This document shows, in pieces, positions 7,517 through 14,936 of a stretch of DNA of 64,000 nt. The notes beneath the pieces were generated by a model. That model saw only the letters and a list, made by a program, of their open reading frames with translations. It was not told where the DNA came from and did no database searches. A program made the translations under genes and the position numbers. Source of the stretch: Amycolatopsis balhimycina FH 1894 (GTDB taxonomy: Bacteria; Actinomycetota; Actinomycetes; Mycobacteriales; Pseudonocardiaceae); assembly GCF_000384295.1 (NCBI RefSeq), contig NZ_KB913037.1:8755508-8819507 (forward strand), given 5' to 3'. How positions within the stretch are numbered: the stretch's first letter is position 1; each line of letters starts with the position of its first letter.

Positions 7517-8614
7517 TTGAGTGAAGACAGGTGGTGTGAGTTGGCGGTCGCGGCAGTGCGGGACCTGCGGTCACATCGGCCGTCGCCCTCGGCGGATGAG
7601 CTCGAGCAGTTCGAGGTCGACGTGATGGCCGGGTTGGTGCTGGCCCGGTCTTCGGCCGGGATGGCGGACAAGACCATCCGTGGCGAGCTGAGCAACCTGG
7701 AGCAGATCCGGGACTGGTTCGGACGGCCGCTGTGGGAGATGGAACCGTCCGATGCGGACGTCTACTTCGGACGCGAGCTGCGGAAGGCGCCGAGCGGGAC
7801 CCGGCTGGCGCGGGCGAGCGCGCTGTCCCTGTACTTCGAGTTCCTGGAGTTGCGGCACAAGGTCGAGCTGCACGCGATGACCGGCCGGGTCGTGGAGTGT
7901 CCGCTCGACGAGGTGAACCGGCCCCGCGGCAACAAGAACGCGAAGCTGCGCATCCCGCCGCTGGAGTCCGAAGTCCGCACCTTGTTCACGGGGTGGGCAA
8001 GAAGTCTCGCGGACTGCCGGAAGTACGCCCCGACGGCCCGTAACTACGCGGCGGCGCGGTTGATGGCCGATGTCGGGCTGCGCATCAACGAGGCCCGCCA
8101 CCTCGATCTGGACGACATTCGGTGGGAACTGGGCCGCTTCGGGAAGCTGCACGTCCGCATCGGCAAGGGCGCGCGAGGTTCCGGGCCGCGGGAGCGGATG
8201 GTGCCGCTGCTCAACGACGCCGGCCGCACCTTGCGCTGGTACATCGAAGACGTGTGGGGCCAGTTCGACGACGATCACACCCGTCACGGCGCGCCGCTGT
8301 TTCCCTCCGAGCGCCGCCACACGGACCGGTCGCGTTGCCGGGTCAGCTACAACGCGCTGCGGGTCGGGCTGGTCGAGGCAACCGCCGAGCATCTGCCGTC
8401 GTGGGCGGGGCGGCTGACGCCACATGTGCTGCGGCACTATTGCGCTTCGCAGCTCTACTTGGGCGGCGTCGATCTGATCTCCATTCAGGAGATGTACGGC
8501 CACGCTTGGGTTGCCACCACGATGAAGTACGTCCATGTGCAGCGCAGCCGGATCGAGGACGCCTGGATCGCCGGGCAGAAACGCGCTGCCGCGCGGCTGG
8601 AAGGGCTGATGTGA
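7517..8614 (+). CDS. Tyrosine recombinase, first gene of a recombinase trio
   Basis: A 365-aa XerC/D-like integrase. SAM-like N-terminal domain (about 25-130) and a catalytic domain with the complete active site: R189 (GLRINE), K217 (IGKGAR), H303 and R306 (HVLRH), H329 (YGH) and Y338 (MKY). The TTG at 7517 gives the full-length frame but has only a weak ribosome site, and an internal GTG is possible. It is followed directly by an XRE-type gene and a zinc-ribbon recombinase-like gene with 0 and 3 bp gaps. Such three-gene sets recur in actinobacteria and suggest a composite recombinase. It is distinct in sequence from the integrase at 829-2046. Confidence 0.88.
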   Translation: MSEDRWCELAVAAVRDLRSHRPSPSADELEQFEVDVMAGLVLARSSAGMADKTIRGELSNLEQIRDWFGRPLWEMEPSDADVYFGRELRKAPSGTRLARASALSLYFEFLELRHKVELHAMTGRVVECPLDEVNRPRGNKNAKLRIPPLESEVRTLFTGWARSLADCRKYAPTARNYAAARLMADVGLRINEARHLDLDDIRWELGRFGKLHVRIGKGARGSGPRERMVPLLNDAGRTLRWYIEDVWGQFDDDHTRHGAPLFPSERRHTDRSRCRVSYNALRVGLVEATAEHLPSWAGRLTPHVLRHYCASQLYLGGVDLISIQEMYGHAWVATTMKYVHVQRSRIEDAWIAGQKRAAARLEGLM

Positions 8615-8941
8615 ATGCGGTGGAACCTGCGGCTGGCCGCCGCGAATCGCGGCATCTGGCAGGCATCCGACCTGCAACGCATGCTGGCCGAACGCGGCCT
8701 GGTCGTCTCGCTGGGCAAAATGTCGAATCTGTGGTCCGGACAGCCGGCGTCGATCAAGCTCGCCGATCTGGAGGTGATCTGCGCGGTGCTGGGCTGCGAG
8801 GTCGGCGAACTGCTGATCCCGGAACCGGAAACCGTGCCGCAGCCCGAGACTGCCGCGTCCGATCAGTCGGTCGCAGGCGAACGCCCGACGCCGCGTGTGG
8901 TGCCGCGGCGACGAGATGGCCGATCGCTTCCCCCGACGTGA
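8615..8941 (+). CDS. Small XRE/Cro-type HTH protein of the recombinase trio
   Basis: 108 aa. The N-terminal 65 residues form a compact Cro/C1-type helix-turn-helix (LQRMLAERGLVVSLGKMSNLWSG...LADLEVICAVLGCEVGELLI), a short single-domain form as used by XRE proteins of the YozG type. The C-terminal third is a Pro/Arg-rich tail. The ATG follows the stop of the recombinase with no gap, so translation is coupled. It probably regulates the cassette or assists its recombinases; neither is shown. Confidence 0.78.
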   Translation: MRWNLRLAAANRGIWQASDLQRMLAERGLVVSLGKMSNLWSGQPASIKLADLEVICAVLGCEVGELLIPEPETVPQPETAASDQSVAGERPTPRVVPRRRDGRSLPPT

Positions 8942-8944
8942 TCG

Positions 8945-10633
8945 GTGGTCGCCCGCGACGGCTGCGGCCGGAAGATCCCTCGTGCGGTGACCAGCTGCGC
9001 GGAGTGCTTCGCGTGGGGCGAAACGCACGCCCAGGGCGTGTGCCTGGCCTGCTACAACTTCTCCGCGCCGCACTTCGGGCACCACGTCGGTGACTGCGGC
9101 GCGTGCGGCCGCCGGATACCGCTGAAGCAGGGGTATTGCCGGCTGTGCTGGTTCCAGGCTCGGGAAGATCGCGCCGTCGCCGCCGAAGACGCGCGCTCCC
9201 GCGTCGTACTCGCCCCCTACCTCCCACGCGTGCGCTGCCAGCAACTGTTCTTCGCCGGGATGACCAAACGCCGCGGCCGCCCGCGCACCACGCCCCGCCG
9301 TTACGGCGAGAAGGGCCGACCCCACAAGACTCCGCCGACTCCGCAGGTGCGTCCGGTCAGCACCGGAACGCAACTGGCGCTGGTGTCCGCCGAGGACCTT
9401 CCGCGCAGCTTTGCGGCCGTGCGGTTCGACCTGCGCTCGGCACCCGCACCAGATAATCCATGGCTGGCCTGGGCGCTCTACCTCGCGCATGCCACCGCCG
9501 AGGCGCGCGGCTGGTCGCCGATCGCGCGCCGGGCGATGCAGCGCACGCTGGTGCGTCTGCTCGCCGACTACGACGACGGTGATCTCGTCAAGGCATCCGA
9601 GGTGCGGGCGATCGCGTTGCGCTTCTGCGTAAACGTCAACAACGCGACAGACATCCTCGACCGCATGGGCATCCTGATCGAGGATCGCACGCCCACCTTC
9701 GAGCTGTGGCTGGAGGCGAAACTCGAGGGCCTCGCCCCGGGGATCGACGCGCCGGTCCGCGACTGGGTGCGCGTCCTGCGCGACGGCGGCCCGCGCAGCC
9801 GTGCCCGACACCCGGACACCGTGTGCGCCTACCTGCGCAGTGTGATGCCCGCCTTGCGAGACTGGACCACCCGCTACGACCACCTGCGTGAAGTGACCCA
9901 CGACGACGTGCTCGCCTACCTTGATCCGCTGCAGGGCAGTGCCCGGGACAGCACCGTGACCGCACTCCGTTCCGTGTTCACCTGGGCGCGGCGAAACGGG
10001 GTGATCTTCCGCAATCCCGCCACCCAAATCCGACTCGGAAAACGCGCGCACCGGATCTGGCAGCCCTTGACCGACGCCGACCTGGCCGACGCGGTCGCGG
10101 CGGCCACGACACCACAAGCACGGCTGTGCGTTGTCCTTGCCGCCGTGCACGCCGCTCGGCCGGGCCAGATGCGCGCACTGAAACTCGACGACATCCGCCT
10201 CGGCGACCGGCGACTCACCATCGCCGGAACCACCCGGCCACTCGACGAGCTGACCCACCGCGTTCTGCTCGACTGGCTCGATCACCGGCGCGGCCGTTGG
10301 CCGCACACCGCCAACCCGCATCTGTTGGTCAGCAAGGAAACCGCCTTGCACCACGGTCCGGTCAGCGCCACCTGGATCCTCGACCTTCGCGGCCTGCGCG
10401 CAACCCTGGAACGGCTGCGCATCGACCGGCAACTCGAGGAAGCACTCACCAGCGGCGGCGACCCACTTCGCCTGGCGACCGTTTTCGGGATCTCCCACAC
10501 CGCCGCGGTGCGCTACGCCGTGAACGCCCTGCGACTGCTCGAGGACGATCATGCTGCCGCGCCCTCGGATCCCTTGCGAACCCGAGCATCCAACCCTGAC
10601 AATGACCCAGGTGCGTGCTCGGGTTCGGTCTGA
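8945..10633 (+). CDS. Zinc-ribbon recombinase-like protein, catalytically degenerate
   Basis: 562 aa, GTG start 3 bp after the XRE gene. Residues 7-68 carry four Cys pairs (C7/C18-C21, C33-C36, C51-C54, C65-C68), i.e. tandem zinc ribbons. The middle and C-terminus resemble a tyrosine recombinase: a core-binding region with TVTALRSVFTWARRNGVIFRNP, then a domain with HAARPGQMRALKLDDIRLGDRR at the place of the first catalytic Arg. The expected HxxR box and the LGH...Y end are not recognisable, so it is unlikely to cut DNA itself and may be a DNA-binding partner of the active recombinase. The last 85 bases overlap the convergent methyltransferase gene. Confidence 0.72.
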   Translation: MVARDGCGRKIPRAVTSCAECFAWGETHAQGVCLACYNFSAPHFGHHVGDCGACGRRIPLKQGYCRLCWFQAREDRAVAAEDARSRVVLAPYLPRVRCQQLFFAGMTKRRGRPRTTPRRYGEKGRPHKTPPTPQVRPVSTGTQLALVSAEDLPRSFAAVRFDLRSAPAPDNPWLAWALYLAHATAEARGWSPIARRAMQRTLVRLLADYDDGDLVKASEVRAIALRFCVNVNNATDILDRMGILIEDRTPTFELWLEAKLEGLAPGIDAPVRDWVRVLRDGGPRSRARHPDTVCAYLRSVMPALRDWTTRYDHLREVTHDDVLAYLDPLQGSARDSTVTALRSVFTWARRNGVIFRNPATQIRLGKRAHRIWQPLTDADLADAVAAATTPQARLCVVLAAVHAARPGQMRALKLDDIRLGDRRLTIAGTTRPLDELTHRVLLDWLDHRRGRWPHTANPHLLVSKETALHHGPVSATWILDLRGLRATLERLRIDRQLEEALTSGGDPLRLATVFGISHTAAVRYAVNALRLLEDDHAAAPSDPLRTRASNPDNDPGACSGSV

Positions 10634-11736
10634 ACCTGCTTCGGTTTTTCTGAACTTGAGCGGGTTAGGGCCGTGCGGAAAATCAGCACATCCTCGTGGC
10701 TGATGAGGTGCAGCGGCAGCCCGGCTTCGCGCTGTTTGCGGATGAAGTCGCGCTGAAAGAAGCTGCCGCGCGCGACCAAGTCGTGCTCGGCCGCTCGCGC
10801 CAGCAGCGCGACGCAGCGCTCGACCGGGATCAGGCCGGCGTGCAGGCCGCAGGCCAGGATCTGCGAGGGCAGGTCGATCAGCTCGGCGTGCTCGCGCCAG
10901 GGCCGGATGGTGATGGCGATGTGCCCGCCCGGCCGCAGGTAGGTGGTGAGTCCGGCGAGGATGCGGGTGAACCCGGCGAGCAGCCGGTGGTGGCCGATGT
11001 TGGCGAGGTTCCCGCGGTCGAGGGTGTTGCCGTAGAGGTGGTGGTACTTCTGCACCCCCGCGCCCGGCGCGACCGACACCTGGCCGTGCGTGGACGGCCC
11101 GTACGGCGGCGAGGTGACCACGAGTGCGGCCTGCCCGACGTACTCCGGTGGCAGCAGTGACGCGATCTGGCGGGCGTCACCGTGGAACACCCGCCCCTCG
11201 TGCTCCACTCCGGCGTCGTGGGCGAGCGCGAGGTTGGCGCGGGCGACGTCGACCCAGTGCGGCTCGTACTCGATGCCGACCGCGCGCCGGCCAGCGTGCA
11301 GAGCTTCGACGAGGGTGGTGCCGATCCCGCACATCGGGTCGAGCACCAGGTCGCCCGGCTCGGTGTAGTGGGCGATCGTGTGCGCGGCCACGGCCGGGAG
11401 CATCTTCGCCGGGTGCGCGGTCGACCCGGGCGTGTAGCGGCCCTTGCGCTGGGCGGCCGGGGAGGTCTGCGCGGTCGTCCACACCGACACCGCAACGTCT
11501 CCCACGGAGTCGTCGGCGACCCGCTCGGGCGGCGTGCCCGTGGTGCCGTCGAGGTCGTCGATGAGTGCGCGCGGGACGCGCTGGGTCGGCCCGTCCACCG
11601 GGCTCTCCGCACCGGCCGGGACCGGGTGGGTGTCGGTGTCGGACAGAGCGCGCGGGAAGCGGTCGTCGGCCACAGTCGTGCCTTCCTGGCGGTGGTCTCC
11701 GGGTTGGGCGGGGTTGGGCACCTGGGCGCTGTTCAT
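10549..11736 (-). CDS. DNA methyltransferase (N4-cytosine/N6-adenine type, COG1041-like order)
   Basis: 395 aa. SAM-binding motif I DPMCGIGTT (133-141) follows HPAKMLP (108-114), and the catalytic motif IV TSPPYG is at 208-213, giving the order X-I-IV. The first 90 residues are disordered and the domain proper begins near residue 95. TSPPY makes exocyclic amino methylation of adenine or cytosine the likely reaction. GDARQ (186-190) would contact SAM. It is coupled by ATGA to the upstream gene, which looks like a degenerate methyltransferase partner. No endonuclease is adjacent. Confidence 0.85.
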   Translation of the reverse strand: MNSAQVPNPAQPGDHRQEGTTVADDRFPRALSDTDTHPVPAGAESPVDGPTQRVPRALIDDLDGTTGTPPERVADDSVGDVAVSVWTTAQTSPAAQRKGRYTPGSTAHPAKMLPAVAAHTIAHYTEPGDLVLDPMCGIGTTLVEALHAGRRAVGIEYEPHWVDVARANLALAHDAGVEHEGRVFHGDARQIASLLPPEYVGQAALVVTSPPYGPSTHGQVSVAPGAGVQKYHHLYGNTLDRGNLANIGHHRLLAGFTRILAGLTTYLRPGGHIAITIRPWREHAELIDLPSQILACGLHAGLIPVERCVALLARAAEHDLVARGSFFQRDFIRKQREAGLPLHLISHEDVLIFRTALTRSSSEKPKQVQTEPEHAPGSLSGLDARVRKGSEGAAA

Positions 11737-12809
11737 CGGATGATTCCGCTCTTGAGCGCCGCGTCGGCCGGACTCAGGCGAGGCGGCTCGTAGTCGTGCG
11801 GCTGGGCGAAGATGAGGACGTCGGAGTGGATGCGCCGATGCGGTTGGGGCAGCCCGCGCACGACCGCGCGGTGTCGAGCTCGCGCCTCGGTCTCGGCCGC
11901 CGCACTGTCGAGTGCGGTGAGGGATTCGGCGTCGAACCGGCCGCCGCGCACCGGCGCGTGCAGGGCGATGATGTGCTGGAGGTAGAGCAGGTCGGCGTTC
12001 TGCGTCGAGGCCACGACCGCGCCGGTCGGGTCGATCAGCTCACCGGCGGGCCAGTCACAGTGGGTGAGAACGACGAGGATGCCGCGGACCCGCAGCAGTC
12101 GTGCCGCGATCAATGCCACGAGGTCGCTGGATTGGTCGCCGCCGTGCTCGGGGCGCAGGCTCGTGATGATCAGGTCGGTGTCGGCCGGCGCGTCCTCGGC
12201 GCCGTCGAAGACCTCGTCGCCGAGGTCCGTCCGCGCCGATGGGAAGGCGGTCACGGCGGAGCGATCGGCGTCGCCGACAAGGTCGGCCCAGAATGGTCGC
12301 GCACCCGGACCGGTTGCGGTCGGGTCCGCCGCGACGCGCACCACGCGGCCGGTCCGGTTGAGCTCCTCGACGGTGGCGAGCGCGTCGGCCAGTGCGTGGT
12401 CCGGTTCGGTGGCCGGGGCGTGGTCGATCACCCCGTCCGCGCCTACCGATGCGAGCGGCGCACGGCTGCCGGAGGTCGGCCAGGGCAGCAGGGCGACCCG
12501 CCCGCCGGGCTCGCTGAACGAGCTGACGATCTTGCTGACGATCGGTTCCGGCCAGGCCGTGTCGAGGTCGATCGGAGCCGGGCCGGCCGTCCAGACCGTC
12601 GCCGGGGTGGGCGTCGATGTGGACCCGCGGGACCGGGAGCGGGTGCTCGCGGAACCGGGCTTGGCGGGACTGACCCTGGTGGTGGTCGACGCGGTCGGAT
12701 AGGGGCGGCGATCCCCGCCTCGGCGGGTGCCGGAGCGGGTGCTCGCCGGGCGGGTGGTGTCACCGCGCCGCTTCGGTCCGCGGCTCGTGGAGTGGTCGGA
12801 CTGGGTCAT
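11733..12809 (-). CDS. Methyltransferase-fold partner protein, motif-degenerate
   Basis: 358 aa from the ATG at 12809, which has GAGGA 4-5 bases upstream. The first 110 residues are Ser/Thr/Arg-rich and look disordered. Then come GGRVALLPWPT (a Rossmann-like strand/turn), DLIITSLRPEH at the place where the partner has VVTSPPYG, and RVRGILVVLTHCDW resembling motif V/VI strands. It therefore appears to be a divergent paralogue of the downstream methyltransferase that has lost PPY. A non-catalytic specificity or regulatory subunit is the simplest reading. The stop overlaps the next start (ATGA). Confidence 0.6.
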   Translation of the reverse strand: MTQSDHSTSRGPKRRGDTTRPASTRSGTRRGGDRRPYPTASTTTRVSPAKPGSASTRSRSRGSTSTPTPATVWTAGPAPIDLDTAWPEPIVSKIVSSFSEPGGRVALLPWPTSGSRAPLASVGADGVIDHAPATEPDHALADALATVEELNRTGRVVRVAADPTATGPGARPFWADLVGDADRSAVTAFPSARTDLGDEVFDGAEDAPADTDLIITSLRPEHGGDQSSDLVALIAARLLRVRGILVVLTHCDWPAGELIDPTGAVVASTQNADLLYLQHIIALHAPVRGGRFDAESLTALDSAAAETEARARHRAVVRGLPQPHRRIHSDVLIFAQPHDYEPPRLSPADAALKSGIIR

Positions 12810-13100
12810 GGAATCCTCGCAGAACCTCTGGGGTGCGCGCCGCGATACGTGGCGCTCTGTGACACCCCCCGACTCCGAAAAACGACCCACTTTTCCAGGA
12901 CTGTTATCTAATCTTTACCATCAAACTTCGCTGTCATTCGGAAGCAAAGAATGCACATAAGGCTCGCGTGCATGCGTGCGCTGAGCCCTGTGTTTGAGTC
13001 GAGCGTTAGGAAGAACCGTCTTCTTCGTTGACGTTGAGGCATGAGGACGGTTGAGCCTTGCGCCATGGCCCACTCCTTGCCCTGTGGCCTATTACCGGAT

Positions 13101-13300
13101 CGCCACCAAAACGCCACCAAAACACGGTCACCACAGCTCAAAGGCTATTACCGGTGATCATTAGATGATCTTGCTAGGCCTTCTGCGTGAGTCTGCATGG
13201 CGCACGTGGATGATCTTGGTAGCGACCGAAAGTGGTCGATCAAGATCATCGGTGGCGTTTTGGAGGCCATTTGGTGGCGGTTTCGTGGCGTTTTGGTGGA
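13101..13300. promoter_or_regulatory. Repeat-rich control region upstream of the conjugation operon
   Basis: The 547-bp gap 12810-13356 separates the divergent methyltransferase and conjugation operons. It contains two copies of CGCCACCAAAA at 13101-13122, and in inverse orientation GGTGGCGTTTTGG at 13251, a variant at 13273 and GTGGCGTTTTGGTGG at 13285-13299. Between these arms are GATGATCTTG copies near 13164 and 13209, and its inverse CAAGATCATC near 13241. CTATTACCGG occurs twice (13088, 13144). The symmetry suggests operator sites for a repressor or a nick/transfer region. The rest of the gap (12810-13085) is unremarkable apart from a short AT-rich stretch near 12900. Confidence 0.5.
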
Positions 13301-13356
13301 CCTGATTCTGCTTACTTGCCTGGTCGCTGTTTCCCGGACCACGTAAAGGAGCCGAC

Positions 13357-14412
13357 ATGGCCTCGAATCACATATTCCGTCGCACGCCTTTCGAGCGTGA
13401 CTCGCTGCCGCTGGATTCCGCGCGCACGGCGTTCGAGTGGTTGGTCACGGGGCCGAGCCCGGTCTCGATCGAGGGCTGGCGCTTCCCTGGCCTGCCACGG
13501 CGGCGAGTGCCCCTGGACGAGCTGCGTGACCTGCTGCTCGACGCCAATCTCCCGATGTCCACCGTGGACCCGATCTGGGTCCACCTGGTCACCCGTTCCC
13601 GCGACGAGGGTGGCGCCTGGACCGTGGCGTGCGTCGGCGTCGCGCTGCCCGCGCTGTTCGCCATCGCTGCTGAGTTGTCCGCGCCGTACGCCGACGACCA
13701 CCGCGACATCCACGCCGCGATTCTGACCGGCTTCCTGTCCGAGCTGGCGAGTATCGACCTCGCCAGGCCGTGGGTCATGTGGCGGCTGCGATGTGCCGGC
13801 TTGCGTGCGGGACACCTGTTCATCCGCGAGGCGCTCGACCGCCCGATGCCCACGGACGAGGACTTTCACTCCAGTGAGCCAACCCCGCCGTGGGGGCACC
13901 CGGACTTCGTCCTCGCCCGCGCCGTCGCCGACGGAGCGATCACCGGCGACGAGGCCGAACTGATCGGCTCGACCCGCCTCGAGGAGTACACGCTCACCGC
14001 CGCCGCGGCCGACCGCGGCGTCAAGGTCACGGCCCTGCACTGGGTCCGCAGCCAAGCCGAAGCACGTCTGCTCGCCTGGCTCACCGACCAGGCCCCGCAC
14101 GACGACCCCTCCGACCGCCGCGAGCGCGACGTGGAGATCCGCGCGGTGAACGCGACAGTCATCGCCACCGCCGCGAGCGATGCCTGCCGCACCCCACGAC
14201 GACCGACCCGAAAGTCACGCAAGGTGACCAGGATCGGTGGAAAGTCGTTGGTCACGGTTCGGTCACGCGCCTGGAAAAAGGCTCCTGAATCCGGAGTCGA
14301 GGGCTGCGGGAGGACCCCAGCCGCTCCCGCGCACACCGCCTCGCTCGACCGCTTTGCCGGAACACCCCGGCGGCTGTCGAGCACGACTCCGGAGGTGCCG
14401 CGATGCGCCTGA
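13357..14412 (+). CDS. Conserved sigma-like HTH protein heading the conjugation operon
   Basis: 351 aa; ATG at 13357 preceded by AAAGGAG. Residues about 20-190 are a conserved alpha-helical region of unknown role. Residues 200-245 (GDEAELIGSTRLEEYTLTAAA...VRSQAEARLLAWL) look like a sigma-70 region 4-type helix-turn-helix, as found in many actinobacterial conjugative-element proteins. The C-terminal 80 residues are basic and low-complexity. It is probably a transcription factor for the transfer genes. Its stop lies 10 bases inside the next gene. Confidence 0.6.
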   Translation: MASNHIFRRTPFERDSLPLDSARTAFEWLVTGPSPVSIEGWRFPGLPRRRVPLDELRDLLLDANLPMSTVDPIWVHLVTRSRDEGGAWTVACVGVALPALFAIAAELSAPYADDHRDIHAAILTGFLSELASIDLARPWVMWRLRCAGLRAGHLFIREALDRPMPTDEDFHSSEPTPPWGHPDFVLARAVADGAITGDEAELIGSTRLEEYTLTAAAADRGVKVTALHWVRSQAEARLLAWLTDQAPHDDPSDRRERDVEIRAVNATVIATAASDACRTPRRPTRKSRKVTRIGGKSLVTVRSRAWKKAPESGVEGCGRTPAAPAHTASLDRFAGTPRRLSSTTPEVPRCA

Positions 14413-14933
14413 CCCATTCGCCCATCTGTTGCCGGCCCGACCGCCGCTCGCGCGACCGTCGGCCTCGCCGCGGAGCCGTCGCCCTGCCTCACGGGGCGGC
14501 TCGCCGAGCCCGGCGGACCAGCTCCTGCACCTCGCACCCCTCCGCCGGCACCACGGCCACACCTCCGATGTATTCCGCGTCAGCGGGCCGCCGCCGGGCC
14601 ACCCTCCGGCGCAAGCTCGTCGTGCTGATCGGCGTGCTTGTGGTCGCGCTGTTCGTGCCCGCCTCGGCCGCGCACGCGGACACCGTCGTGGTCGCCCTGG
14701 CCGGATCTGTTGATCAGGTTCTGACCAACATCCGCAACTGGGTGATGGGCGTGCTCGCCGGTTTGGCGACCGTCTTCCTGTCCATCGGCGGAGTCCGCCG
14801 GGTGATGGGCGGCGGCGATCCCGGCGAGCAGGAGAAGGCCAAGGAGTGCTTCAAGGCCGCCGCGATCGGCTACGGCCTGGCCGCCCTTGCACCCCTGGTC
14901 GTCACCGTGCTCCAGGGCATCGTGGGGGCCTGA
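14403..14933 (+). CDS. VirB2/TrbC-like pilin subunit of the conjugation T4SS
   Basis: 176 aa, ATG with GGAGG 8 bases upstream. A basic N-terminus is followed by a hydrophobic signal (LVVLIGVLVVALFVPASAAHA, about 70-90) with an AHA-D cleavage site. Two membrane helices follow (NWVMGVLAGLATVFLSIGGVRR and AAAIGYGLAALAPLVVTVLQG) around a short polar loop, the layout of VirB2/TrbC pilins. The first 60 residues may be an over-extended start, since the real signal begins near residue 60. It is followed 3 bp later by the VirB6-like gene. Confidence 0.72.
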   Translation: MRLTHSPICCRPDRRSRDRRPRRGAVALPHGAARRARRTSSCTSHPSAGTTATPPMYSASAGRRRATLRRKLVVLIGVLVVALFVPASAAHADTVVVALAGSVDQVLTNIRNWVMGVLAGLATVFLSIGGVRRVMGGGDPGEQEKAKECFKAAAIGYGLAALAPLVVTVLQGIVGA

Positions 14934-14936
14934 GCC

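Noticed and set aside
7571..10552. 993-codon leftward frame opposite the recombinase trio
   Set aside because: It overlaps three rightward genes with clear motifs, and its translation is low-complexity without any domain. Typical antisense frame in GC-rich DNA.
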